A stretch of DNA of 64,000 nucleotides from Sediminibacterium sp. UBA657 (lineage in GTDB: Bacteria > Bacteroidota > Bacteroidia > Chitinophagales > Chitinophagaceae): contig DBOB01000002.1 in assembly GCA_002299885.1 (NCBI GenBank), positions 5,337 through 69,336 of the forward strand. The letters run 5' to 3'. How positions within the stretch are numbered: the stretch's first letter is position 1; each line of letters starts with the position of its first letter. Shown piece after piece: positions 1 to 8,360 of the stretch. The notes beneath the pieces were generated by a model. The model did no database searches. It worked only from the letters and a program-made list of their open reading frames with translations, and was not told the DNA's origin. The translations under genes were made by a program, and so were the position numbers.

Positions 1-1203
1 AGGATATTGAATCCTGGTCATTCCAATGATGATCTGGCTGCAATAGATGTCATTCAAAAACTTGGTGCAATTGTTAAAACCGAGGAAGCGTCTAAAGAAA
101 AAATAAATAGCACTAGTATTATTATTCATTCTAATGGCGTACAACCAATAGGAGATACTATGAATTGTGGAGAAAGCGGATTAGGTATTAGAATGTTTAC
201 ACCTATCGCTGCATTAAGTGACCAATCTATCACCGTCGAAGGAATAGGCAGTTTATTAAAAAGGCCAATGCATTTTTTTGATACTATTTTTCCAAAACTT
301 GGTATCGAAATACAATCTCAAGCTGGTTATTTGCCTATCCAAATTAAAGGTCCTTTGAAACCTACAAATATTGAAGTAGATGGCTCTTTGAGTTCTCAGT
401 TTTTAACTGGATTGTTAATGGCTTTTGCTGCAACAGAAAATACAAATGCAGTCATTGAAGTGCAGGGTTTAAAAAGTAAACCTTATATCGATCTTACTTT
501 ATCTGTTTTAAATACATTTGGATGGAAGGTGCAACATCAAGATTATAAACGTTTTGAATTTTTAGCACATCCACCTTTAGCGGATCATATTGACTATACA
601 GTAGAAGGCGACTGGAGTGGCGCTGCTTTTTTATTGGTGGCAGGTGCTATCGCAGGGCCAATAGTTGTGAAAGGATTACAATTGAACTCAACACAAGCAG
701 ATAAAGCAGTGATGCAAGCATTGAAAGATGCTGGAGCATCTATAGACATAAATGAAAATGCAATTCAAATAGGTCCAGCAATAGACAAAGATGGTGTAGT
801 TGGATCTTTAAAAGCCTTTGAGTTTGATGCGACCCATTGTCCAGATTTATTTCCTCCTTTAGTAGCGCTTGCAGCCGTTTGTAATGGAGTTACAATCCTT
901 CATGGGGTAAGTCGTTTAGCACATAAAGAAAGTGACAGGGGCCTCACTTTACAAAAAGAATTTGCGAAATTGGGTATTCGAATAGAATTAAATCAGGATA
1001 GGATGATGGTATATGGGGGGACAGGCATAATAGGAGCAGAAGTATTTTCTCAACATGATCACCGCATCGCAATGGCATGTGGCGTAGCTGCTTTATGTGC
1101 TCATGGTCCAATTACAATCACCGATGCAGAGGCAGTAAATAAGTCCTACACCGATTTCTTTAAACACCTACAGCATTTAGGGGCTAAAGTTGATTTAGAT
1201 TAA
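1..1203 (+). CDS. aroA: 3-phosphoshikimate 1-carboxyvinyltransferase (EPSP synthase), 5'-truncated by window edge
   Basis: Shikimate-pathway enzyme joining shikimate-3-phosphate and phosphoenolpyruvate to give EPSP, in the cytoplasm. The frame is open from base 1. A TTG at base 7 could be read as a start, but the family has about 25-30 more N-terminal residues before the NPGHSNDD segment, so the gene almost certainly begins upstream of the window. Visible family motifs are GESGLGIRM (about 169-195), SLSSQFLTGL (about 385-415), LAHKESDR (about 916-939) and HDHRIAM (about 1057-1077). The GESGLGIR form replaces the NAGTAMR seen in enterobacterial AroA; I believe this is common in Bacteroidota. 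It is followed after 35 bases by aroC, the next pathway step, so the two are probably cotranscribed. Confidence 0.95.
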   Translation, partial: RILNPGHSNDDLAAIDVIQKLGAIVKTEEASKEKINSTSIIIHSNGVQPIGDTMNCGESGLGIRMFTPIAALSDQSITVEGIGSLLKRPMHFFDTIFPKLGIEIQSQAGYLPIQIKGPLKPTNIEVDGSLSSQFLTGLLMAFAATENTNAVIEVQGLKSKPYIDLTLSVLNTFGWKVQHQDYKRFEFLAHPPLADHIDYTVEGDWSGAAFLLVAGAIAGPIVVKGLQLNSTQADKAVMQALKDAGASIDINENAIQIGPAIDKDGVVGSLKAFEFDATHCPDLFPPLVALAAVCNGVTILHGVSRLAHKESDRGLTLQKEFAKLGIRIELNQDRMMVYGGTGIIGAEVFSQHDHRIAMACGVAALCAHGPITITDAEAVNKSYTDFFKHLQHLGAKVDLD

Positions 1204-1238
1204 ATTGCTTAACTTGTATACACTATAAAAGTACATTC

Positions 1239-2237
1239 ATGAATAGTTTTGGTACCTTATTTAAAGTTCAAATTTTTGGCGAATCACATGGTGACTGCGT
1301 TGGCGTTTTAATAGATGGATGTCCAGCTGGGTTACCATTACAACAGTCTCATTTTGTAGAGGACATGGAACGCAGAAAAGGAGGCAAACAAAAAGGCACT
1401 ACACCAAGACAAGAAGACGATATTCCTTTTTTTAAAACTGGTGTTTTTAATGATACCACGACGGGTGCTCCATTGATGTTGTTGTTTGAAAATAACAATA
1501 CAAGAAGTGGTGATTATGAAAAACAAAGAGCGGTGCCTAGACCAGGTCATGCAGATTTTACAGCGCATCAAAAATTTGGTGGCTTTGAAGACTATAGAGG
1601 TGGTGGTCATTTTAGCGGCAGATTGACAGCAGGTTTAGTGGGTGCAGGTGTGGTCGCAAAAAAATTATTAAAAGGAATTGAGGTAAAAGCAACAATATTA
1701 AGTATTGGCGGGGAAACAGATTTAGAAAAAGGCTTGCAAAATGCGATTGATCAAAAAGATAGCGTAGGCGGTATTGTTGAATGTGTAGTCACAGGCTTGC
1801 CAGTTGGATTGGGAGAGCACTTCTTTAATTCAGTGGAGTCTTTAATTAGCCATGCGGTATTTGCAATTCCTGCAATAAGAGGGATTGAATTTGGAACAGG
1901 ATTTGCTGCAGCTAACATGTTTGGTGTGGAGCACAATGATGCAATTATTGATGCCACGGGTAAAACAAAAACAAACCATGCAGGTGGTGTGGTTGGTGGG
2001 TATACCAATGGCAATGATCTAGTATTTAGAATTGCAGTAAAACCTACTTCTTCTACACCAAAGTTGCAACATACTTTGAATTGGGAAACCAATGAACAAG
2101 AAGATTTCTCGGTAAAAGGAAGGCATGATTTATGCATCGCATTAAGAGTGCCTGTAGTACTTGAAGCGGTAACAGCGATTGTCCTAGCAGATCTGATGAT
2201 GATCGATCAGCGTATACCAAAAGTTATTCATCATTAA
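1239..2237 (+). CDS. aroC: Chorismate synthase
   Basis: Converts EPSP to chorismate using reduced FMN, the last shikimate step. All three family signatures are present: GESHGDCVGVLIDG near the N-terminus, DYRGGGHFSGRLTAG about residue 120, and GRHDLC about residue 293. The ATG sits in AT-rich sequence without a Shine-Dalgarno site. At 332 residues it is shorter than the E. coli enzyme (361); the missing residues fall mainly between the GAGVVAKKLL helix and the GGIVECVVTG strand, where the E. coli protein has a longer loop, and at the C-terminus. The catalytic signatures are intact, so a functional enzyme is expected. Chorismate is also the substrate of MqnA, encoded at 51150-51905. Confidence 0.96.
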   Translation: MNSFGTLFKVQIFGESHGDCVGVLIDGCPAGLPLQQSHFVEDMERRKGGKQKGTTPRQEDDIPFFKTGVFNDTTTGAPLMLLFENNNTRSGDYEKQRAVPRPGHADFTAHQKFGGFEDYRGGGHFSGRLTAGLVGAGVVAKKLLKGIEVKATILSIGGETDLEKGLQNAIDQKDSVGGIVECVVTGLPVGLGEHFFNSVESLISHAVFAIPAIRGIEFGTGFAAANMFGVEHNDAIIDATGKTKTNHAGGVVGGYTNGNDLVFRIAVKPTSSTPKLQHTLNWETNEQEDFSVKGRHDLCIALRVPVVLEAVTAIVLADLMMIDQRIPKVIHH

Positions 2238-2247
2238 AATTAAAAAA

Positions 2248-2553
2248 ATGGAAAGCGAATTTATATATCATGTAACAACAGCTAAAGAATGGGAAGAAGC
2301 GCAAATAAAACAAAGTTATTTGCCAAAAGATTATGCAAAAGATGGGTTCATTCATTGTTCTATTGAAAGACAAATAGAAGGAGTGCTTGACAGGTTTTAT
2401 CAAGGGCAAACTGGTTTAGTGAAATTGAAAATCGAAAAAGCCAAAGTGCAAAGACCAGTTTTATTTGAATTGGCAGAGGATTTGAATGAATTGTTCCCAC
2501 ACATATACGGCCCATTGAATTTAGACAGCGTGGTGGCAGTCATAACTATTTAA
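2248..2553 (+). CDS. DUF952 family protein
   Basis: A 101-residue cytoplasmic protein with the DUF952 pattern: an N-terminal IYHVTTAKEWEEA stretch, a central DGFIHCS motif at about residues 33-39, and a C-terminal LFPHIYGPLNLDSV segment. The family has a fold related to ADP-ribosyltransferase-like proteins, but I know of no established reaction for it. It starts 10 bases after aroC stops and is probably read from the same transcript, although nothing suggests a role in the shikimate pathway. There is no signal peptide or membrane segment. Confidence 0.85.
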   Translation: MESEFIYHVTTAKEWEEAQIKQSYLPKDYAKDGFIHCSIERQIEGVLDRFYQGQTGLVKLKIEKAKVQRPVLFELAEDLNELFPHIYGPLNLDSVVAVITI

Positions 2554-2580
2554 ATCAAAAGTAATTTAAAACGTAGACCC

Positions 2581-3084
2581 ATGAAAAAAATAATCATTCA
2601 GTCAATTGTTTGCGTTTATTTATTACTGATTTCTGGTCCTGTTCTTGCACAAAAAATTCATTCTAATACACTCACTACAGAGAATTATTTAGATAGTGTC
2701 AATATCAAAAAGTACAAAAACAAAATTGATACCAAAAGAATTAAAATTGAAATCAATCATATACAAGGAATTTCAAGTTTTTATAGTAAAAATTTAGATG
2801 GTACAATGACTTCTACAGGGGAGCGTTTTTACAATAATAAGTTCACAGCAGCCTGTAATTTGTACAAGTTAAATACAATCGTAAGGGTCACTAATTTAAG
2901 AAATGGAAAGACGGTATTGGTAAGGATTAATGACCGAATGCACCCCAATATGTTGAAAAAGGGCAGGGTCATAGATTTAAGTCAATCTGCAGCTAAACAA
3001 TTGGTTTTCAGTTCAAAAGGGCTTGTAAAAGTGATGGTAGACGCTATTGGATATTCCAAAAAGAACCCAAAATTAGACGATTAA
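2581..3084 (+). CDS. RlpA-like double-psi beta-barrel exported protein
   Basis: A 167-residue protein with a signal peptide (residues 1 to about 23, ending GPVLAQ) and a C-terminal double-psi beta-barrel at about residues 60-155. Family features are SSFYSKNLDGTMTSTGERF, the AACN..LNTIVRVTNLRNGK strand pair and the RINDRMHP..GRVIDLS segment, which carries the Asp typical of the RlpA fold. RlpA proteins bind or cleave peptidoglycan glycans; activity here is inferred only from fold. There is no SPOR domain, so this is the short form. It is probably periplasmic. The next genes also encode envelope proteins. Only 27 bases separate it from the DUF952 gene, so cotranscription is possible. Confidence 0.85.
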   Translation: MKKIIIQSIVCVYLLLISGPVLAQKIHSNTLTTENYLDSVNIKKYKNKIDTKRIKIEINHIQGISSFYSKNLDGTMTSTGERFYNNKFTAACNLYKLNTIVRVTNLRNGKTVLVRINDRMHPNMLKKGRVIDLSQSAAKQLVFSSKGLVKVMVDAIGYSKKNPKLDD

Positions 3085-3099
3085 ATAGGAGTAGAAAAA

Positions 3100-3131
3100 T
3101 TTCAATAATTCGCTATTAAGGCCTAAATTTG
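3100..3131 (+). promoter_or_regulatory. Bacteroidota-type promoter for the 3156 barrel gene
   Basis: TTTC at 3100-3103, a 20-base gap, then TAAATTTG at 3124-3131. This fits the TTTG / TAnnTTTG consensus with one mismatch in the upstream box. The start would lie near 3136-3138, about 20 bases before the ATG. Confidence 0.55.
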
Positions 3132-3155
3132 TGAGACATTTAACAAACAATTAAT

Positions 3156-3746
3156 ATGAAGAAATTATTATTTTCTCTAATCGCTTTGGGTTTTATTTTC
3201 AATGCTCATGCTCAATCTAGCAATAGCGGTCAGAAAAAAACATCTTTAGCTATAAGATTCAATGCATTAGATTTTGGTTCTGCAGAGAGTGTTCAAAATG
3301 GTTCAATAGGATCTACTTTAAATGCAAAACAATGGGGTCAATATGCATCTACCACTAAATCATTTGGTGTAAACTACACACGTCAATATACAGACCAAGT
3401 AGACATCTTTACTAATTTAGATTTAGGAATTGCACGTTTACCTTTGTATGCACCAAAAGCATTAAGAAGATCAAACGAAGATGTTTTGACTTCTATTGAG
3501 TCTGGGGTAAATATCAAAATGTTCAAAGGTGATTTTAGAATAAATCCATATGTAACTGCTGGTTTAGGTGTTCGTTCTTTCGCTTTTAGAACCTATAGCG
3601 CATATGCACCAGTTGGTTTAGGTTTGCAGATCAAAACTTGTAAAGGGTCTAATTTGAATATTACTACAACTTATTCAACTAAGATGTCTAAGTCTTTTGT
3701 ACCTTCTTACAACTATGGAGTTAGCTATAGCTTCTTATTGAACTAA
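3156..3746 (+). CDS. Small outer-membrane beta-barrel protein
   Basis: A 196-residue exported protein with a signal peptide (residues 1-19, ending NAHAQ) followed by alternating amphipathic strands and a C-terminal aromatic residue pattern (SYSFLLN), typical of OmpW/OmpA-like eight-strand barrels. It is clearly related to the N-terminal half of the next gene: both share a YAPxGLGLQxK segment, an LPLYAPKA / YPYYVSSKQPKA segment and a final NYGxSYSF strand. The pair therefore looks like a tandem duplication in which only the second copy carries a peptidoglycan anchor. No specific ligand or transport role can be read. It lies 10 bases upstream of its partner, so the two are very likely cotranscribed. 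Confidence 0.85.
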   Translation: MKKLLFSLIALGFIFNAHAQSSNSGQKKTSLAIRFNALDFGSAESVQNGSIGSTLNAKQWGQYASTTKSFGVNYTRQYTDQVDIFTNLDLGIARLPLYAPKALRRSNEDVLTSIESGVNIKMFKGDFRINPYVTAGLGVRSFAFRTYSAYAPVGLGLQIKTCKGSNLNITTTYSTKMSKSFVPSYNYGVSYSFLLN

Positions 3747-3756
3747 TTAAAATAAT

Positions 3757-5052
3757 ATGTCAAAAAAAGTAATTGGGGCAACCATTATTTTATTTGCTTC
3801 TTTGTTCGCCAATGCACAAGATCAAAAAGTAAATAAAAATAAACCAGCATCGATTGCTTTAAAAGGATCTATACTGAATTTTAAGAAAACCCCTCAAACT
3901 GAGGGGTTAACTGTTTCTACCCCTGCTGTAGGTGTACAATTTTTTAAAGGACTTGCACCTCGTTTGGATGCTGTCATAAATTTAGATCTCAGTTCATTAA
4001 AGTATCCTTATTATGTTTCTTCTAAGCAGCCAAAAGCAACCAGTAATTCTACTTATGCTGCTGTTGATACGCGCGTCCATTTAAAACTAGGCAATGATGA
4101 TAAGGCACTGCTTCCTTATGCTATTCTAGGAATTGGGTTAGCAAAAGATGCGGCTAATTTCACCGCCTATGCGCCAATGGGTTTAGGTCTTCAATTTAAA
4201 GCCAAGCAAGGATCATTTTTTCATGTATTTGCGACTCACAATGCAGAGGCTTCTAAGTTGACTAAAATGCATCAAAATTATGGCATTAGTTATTCTTTCC
4301 CTTTAAAGTTAAAGGAGAAGAAAGCAATCGCATTACCAACTGCTCCAATTCAAGCAGACCAAGATGATGATGGCGTATCCAATGAAAATGATGACTGTCC
4401 AGAAAGGAGTGGTCTATTGAAATATAAAGGTTGTCCTGTACCAGACGAAGACGGTGATGGCATCAATGATGAAAATGACAAATGTCCAAATGCAGAAGGT
4501 ACAGTCCAATACAGAGGCTGTCCGGTGCCAGATACAGACAAAGATGGTATACCAGATGATAAAGATGCATGTCCAACTGTACCTGGATTACCAGCTTACA
4601 AAGGCTGTGCCATTCCAGATACAGATAAAGATGGTGTGAATGACGAACTAGATCAATGTCCTACCGTTGCTGGTATTGCTAGCAATAATGGCTGTGAAGA
4701 CCTTCAGCCTAAGCTCGATAATATTGCAGCTGCTTTAAAATTTGAAACTGGACAAGTTAATATTGCGACTAAATCTTTACAAGGTTTGGATTCATTGTTG
4801 CAAATCATGACACAATACCCTGCTACTAAATTATTGATTACTGGCCACACAGATAATACTGGATCTCGAAAAATCAATGATCCATTGTCTTTATCAAGAG
4901 CAAAGAAAGTACAAGCTTATTTAGTTAAAAAAGGCCTTGCAATCAATAGAACATCCATACTTGGATTGGCAGATACACAACCTGTTGCAAGTAATGAATC
5001 AAATAAGGGAAGAGCTCAGAACAGAAGGGTAGACTTGACTATTCAATACTAA
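3757..5052 (+). CDS. OmpA-family outer-membrane protein with TSP3 repeats
   Basis: A 431-residue protein that should span the outer membrane and bind peptidoglycan. Order: signal peptide (1-20), beta-barrel (about 25-185), four acidic thrombospondin type-3-like calcium-binding repeats (about 198-315; DxDxDG motifs each followed by a DxCP and a Cys-Pro or Cys element), then an OmpA C-terminal domain (about 325-431). The last has GHTDNTG and LSLSRAKKV and ends NRRVDLTIQY, containing the Asp and Arg that contact diaminopimelate in the family. Presence of dapF in this window fits DAP-type peptidoglycan. The barrel is homologous to the preceding gene. A perfect 9-bp hairpin lies inside the coding region at 3888-3908. 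Convergent with priA. Confidence 0.93.
   Translation: MSKKVIGATIILFASLFANAQDQKVNKNKPASIALKGSILNFKKTPQTEGLTVSTPAVGVQFFKGLAPRLDAVINLDLSSLKYPYYVSSKQPKATSNSTYAAVDTRVHLKLGNDDKALLPYAILGIGLAKDAANFTAYAPMGLGLQFKAKQGSFFHVFATHNAEASKLTKMHQNYGISYSFPLKLKEKKAIALPTAPIQADQDDDGVSNENDDCPERSGLLKYKGCPVPDEDGDGINDENDKCPNAEGTVQYRGCPVPDTDKDGIPDDKDACPTVPGLPAYKGCAIPDTDKDGVNDELDQCPTVAGIASNNGCEDLQPKLDNIAAALKFETGQVNIATKSLQGLDSLLQIMTQYPATKLLITGHTDNTGSRKINDPLSLSRAKKVQAYLVKKGLAINRTSILGLADTQPVASNESNKGRAQNRRVDLTIQY
3888..3908 (+). repeat. Perfect 9-bp inverted repeat inside the OmpA-family gene
   Basis: AACCCCTCA, a 3-base loop AAC, and TGAGGGGTT. It is about 130 bases into the coding region. No U-run follows, so it is not a standard terminator. 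Confidence 0.8.
4357..4701 (+). repeat. Tandem TSP3-encoding DNA repeats
   Basis: Four imperfect direct repeats of roughly 75 bases encode the calcium-binding DxDxDG linker between barrel and OmpA domain. Related sequences such as GATACAGA(C/T)AAAGATGGT recur. Copy number could change by recombination, but the repeats are diverged. Confidence 0.8.
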
Positions 5053-5091
5053 TTACATTTTCTAACTTTACTATACATCATCTGACTTTAT

Positions 5092-7527
5092 TTAGTTAGG
5101 GTCGATGTCAATGATAATCTGCACAGATTTGTACCTTGGGTGCACTGAAATTAATTGAATAAAATGCAATAGTTGTTTTTTTGCAATTTGTAATTGCTGT
5201 GGTTGCTTAGTTATTTTAACACATAGCTCCCAAATATATTTATTCCTTATTCTATTGATAATGGGTTGAGCCGGTCCCATGACGGTTTTTTGAATCATTG
5301 GGTCCAATGATTTTAAAAAATGATTTGCAGCTTCTTCTGCAATATGGTTTTCTTTATGTTTAAATAAAATACTCATTAACCTGCTAAAAGGAGGATAAGC
5401 AAAGTGTTTTCTATTATTGATCTCAAATTCGTAAAATGCATGGTAGTCGTGGGTATGCACGAATGCCACAATAGGATGATTTGTTTGACTCAATTGCATA
5501 ATCACTTTACCTTGATCATTTTTTCGACCCGCTCTTCCGCTCACTTGTTCCATCATTTGGAAAGCCCTTTCATTGACCCTATATTGATTGAAGTTTAATA
5601 AGCTATCACCGTCCACAATACCCACTAGGTCTACATGTTCAAAGTCTAATCCTTTAACCACCATTTGTGTACCAACCAATACATCAATTTCTCTTCTTTC
5701 AAATTGCTGAATTAAATGATCGTGCTCATTTTTTCCTTTAATATTATCGAGGTCCATTCTTGCAATTCGGAGTTGTGGTAAAGCCAAAGCTAATTTTTCT
5801 TCAATTTGTTCAGTACCAAAACTTTTTTGTTTGAAACTTTGCTTACCACAGGCTTCACAAGTTTGTACTACTGGATAAGCTGCACCGCAATAATGGCAAG
5901 ACAACATATTTTTCCCTTTATGCAAGGTCAAGCTAACATCACATTGTTTGCAATGTGGTATCCAACCACAGGTTTCACAAATCATATAAGGCGCGTAACC
6001 TCTTTTGTTTTGAAATAAAATGACTTGTTTATTTTTTGCAACTGTAGTTTGTATCGCTTCTAATAATTGTGGCGTTAAAATAGCAGACTGTTCGCTTTGT
6101 TTTTTAGTATCCACAACAATCATTTGTGGCAAAGCACCTTCGCTAAATCTTTCTTTTAAATGGTAGTAGCCAAACTTATTTTGCATCGCATTATAATAAG
6201 TTTCAATGGACGGCGTAGCAGATCCTAATACCACTTTTGCACCCAACTGATTGGCATAATAAATGGCAGTATCTCTTGCTTGGTATCTTGGTGCAGGGTC
6301 TTGTTGTTTATAAGAAGCATCATGCTCCTCGTCTATAATGACTAAGGATAAATTATGGTAGGGCAGGAACAAGGCCGACCTAGCTCCTAATACAATTTTA
6401 ATTTCACCAGACTTAACTTTATTCCAAATTTCAACTCTTTCATTAGGATTGAATTTAGAATGATAAATTGCAATTTTACCACCAAAATATTGCTTAAGAC
6501 GTCGAATCATTTGTGCAGTCAATGCAATTTCAGGTAGCATATACAAAGCCTGTTGATTAGACTGAATAGCATTTTCAATTAATGCGGCATAAATCTGCGT
6601 TTTGCCACTTCCGGTGATGCCATGTAATAAATTAACCGAATGTGTTTTCATTTGTTCCACAATGGAATCATATGCAAGTTGCTGCGCTGCAGACAATTGG
6701 TGTAAGTGGGTATTACCCAAACTTAAATCAACAGCCAAGCGATCTATTTTTCTTTTTTCAACTACAAGGATGCCTTTGTCAATCAATGCTTTTAATTGGG
6801 CATTTGCAGCACCTGATTTTTCTAGTAATGCTTTTTGTTGCACCTGTCCTTCTGTTTTTTGTAGATGCAAGAAGGCAAGTAGGAGTGCTAGTTGTTTTGG
6901 AGCCCTGGTCCAATCATTCATCAATTGTTCTAATGCGGATTCTGCATGAAAGTCGGGATGTAAATGCAATAAATTTTCTACTTTAATAGTATACTTGTCA
7001 TGCATTGTTTCCTCTACCGAACAAATGCCTTTTTGGATGAGTTTATTGATGACTGGATAAACCGATTTTTTATCTAATAGTTTTTGTATTTCAACTAAGC
7101 TTAATTGTTTTTTTATTTGCAATGCTTCAGAAATAATATATTCTGTATCACTAAGATGAAGACTATCAATCGCTGCATCTTCATTTAAAATAAATATACT
7201 TTCACTAGATATTTTTAAATGACTTGGAACTGCCGCTTGCATGACTTCGCCTTCCGTACACATATAATAACTTGCCATCCATTCCCATAATTGCAATTGC
7301 GCTGGATATACAATGGGCGCATCATCCAAAATCCCCAATATTGGCTTTGGATTGAATCCATCAGGTTTATCTGCTAGGATTTTTTTAATAATTCCAGCAT
7401 AACGTTTATTGGAACCCAATACCACTTCTACGCGCATACCAATCATTACACCATCCGAAAATTCAGTGGGGATGGCCCATGTATAGTTTTTTGGAAGGGC
7501 TAATGGTATGATGATTTCGGCGTACAT
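5092..7527 (-). CDS. priA: Primosomal replication restart helicase PriA
   Basis: An 811-residue superfamily 2 DNA helicase that reloads the replisome at stalled forks. Domains in order: N-terminal 3'-OH-binding domain and winged helix (1 to about 250), helicase lobe 1 with Walker A GITGSGKT (about 303-310) and the DEEH box (399-402), a Cys-rich zinc module with CETCGW, CKQC, CHYC and CEAC pairs (about 517-560), helicase lobe 2 with the GTQMVVKGLDF and VSGRAGR motifs, and a C-terminal domain. Length and motifs are normal for the family. The ATG at 7527 lies 18 bases after the upstream acyltransferase gene, so it is the last gene of a minus-strand run beginning at the bifunctional nuclease. Confidence 0.96.
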   Translation of the reverse strand: MYAEIIIPLALPKNYTWAIPTEFSDGVMIGMRVEVVLGSNKRYAGIIKKILADKPDGFNPKPILGILDDAPIVYPAQLQLWEWMASYYMCTEGEVMQAAVPSHLKISSESIFILNEDAAIDSLHLSDTEYIISEALQIKKQLSLVEIQKLLDKKSVYPVINKLIQKGICSVEETMHDKYTIKVENLLHLHPDFHAESALEQLMNDWTRAPKQLALLLAFLHLQKTEGQVQQKALLEKSGAANAQLKALIDKGILVVEKRKIDRLAVDLSLGNTHLHQLSAAQQLAYDSIVEQMKTHSVNLLHGITGSGKTQIYAALIENAIQSNQQALYMLPEIALTAQMIRRLKQYFGGKIAIYHSKFNPNERVEIWNKVKSGEIKIVLGARSALFLPYHNLSLVIIDEEHDASYKQQDPAPRYQARDTAIYYANQLGAKVVLGSATPSIETYYNAMQNKFGYYHLKERFSEGALPQMIVVDTKKQSEQSAILTPQLLEAIQTTVAKNKQVILFQNKRGYAPYMICETCGWIPHCKQCDVSLTLHKGKNMLSCHYCGAAYPVVQTCEACGKQSFKQKSFGTEQIEEKLALALPQLRIARMDLDNIKGKNEHDHLIQQFERREIDVLVGTQMVVKGLDFEHVDLVGIVDGDSLLNFNQYRVNERAFQMMEQVSGRAGRKNDQGKVIMQLSQTNHPIVAFVHTHDYHAFYEFEINNRKHFAYPPFSRLMSILFKHKENHIAEEAANHFLKSLDPMIQKTVMGPAQPIINRIRNKYIWELCVKITKQPQQLQIAKKQLLHFIQLISVHPRYKSVQIIIDIDPN

Positions 7528-7545
7528 AAGGGCTACAAAAATACA

Positions 7546-8307
7546 TTAAGAAGCTGGATACTGGCGATATCTTCTTAATCCGTCATCCATCATTTTGTGT
7601 ACCTGTTGCTTCAAAATTTCAAGGTCTTCAATCTTATAATTATCCACATATACAGTTGGCAAATAGACAACGCGACAGATGCCTGGGCTGAGGGTAAAAA
7701 TGCCACTAAAATGCATTCTGTCCACTGAATCTACCATGAGTACAGGTTGAATTGGAACCTGCATTTCAATTGCTAATTTAAAAGCGCCATTGTAAAAATC
7801 CTTTAATGGCTTTTCTTCAGTCATACTAAAAGTACCTTCTGGGAAAATAAATATGGATATTTTTTGTTTCAAGGCCTCCTTTAAATTTTGAAGACTTTGT
7901 GCTCTTTTTTCTGGATTTGACCTATCCACCATAATTACAATATGTCTATAGAATAATCCGAAAAGTGGAATTTTAGAAGATTCGAATTTACCCAAAGGTT
8001 TAATGGGTTGATGTTTTAGTTGGACAATAGGAGGAATATCCATGTATGAATTATGATTTCCAACAAATACATGTGCTTTATCAAAATGATGGATGCCCTC
8101 GTAAATTTCTTGATGTCGCATACCTATGAATAGGTACAATGTTTTAGAAAAATATCGCCCAATTTTATAGATGCCGATGGTTAAATATTTATCACCCAAT
8201 GGCAGAATAAATAACATTGCAAATAGGGATACAATTGTCAAACATGTAAAGATGCATAAAGCGTAAATACAATATAAAATTTGAAAAGGGCGAATGATTT
8301 TTTTCAT
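7546..8307 (-). CDS. plsC: 1-acyl-sn-glycerol-3-phosphate acyltransferase (PlsC family)
   Basis: Membrane-associated enzyme adding the second acyl chain to lysophosphatidic acid, giving phosphatidic acid. It has an N-terminal hydrophobic segment (about 8-35), the catalytic HX4D motif HNSYMD (about residue 70) and the substrate-binding FPEGTFS block (about residue 145). An in-frame GTG three codons upstream (8316) is possible, but the ATG at 8307 followed by a lysine-rich start is preferred. It lies between ispE and priA on the same strand. Other acyltransferases with this fold (for example those acting on aminolipids) cannot be excluded from sequence alone. Confidence 0.88.
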   Translation of the reverse strand: MKKIIRPFQILYCIYALCIFTCLTIVSLFAMLFILPLGDKYLTIGIYKIGRYFSKTLYLFIGMRHQEIYEGIHHFDKAHVFVGNHNSYMDIPPIVQLKHQPIKPLGKFESSKIPLFGLFYRHIVIMVDRSNPEKRAQSLQNLKEALKQKISIFIFPEGTFSMTEEKPLKDFYNGAFKLAIEMQVPIQPVLMVDSVDRMHFSGIFTLSPGICRVVYLPTVYVDNYKIEDLEILKQQVHKMMDDGLRRYRQYPAS

Positions 8308-8360
8308 TTGTAACACTGATTCCTCTAATATAATAAAAAAGCCCGGTTTGATGTAAAAAT

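Noticed and set aside
1338..2137. Minus-strand open frames inside aroC (90 and 128 codons)
   Set aside because: They lie fully inside a well-supported enzyme gene and show no motif, start context or neighbour.
4357..4701. Short direct repeats that look like a CRISPR or minisatellite
   Set aside because: They are in frame, about 75 bases long and encode TSP3 calcium-binding units; there are no uniform spacers and no cas genes.
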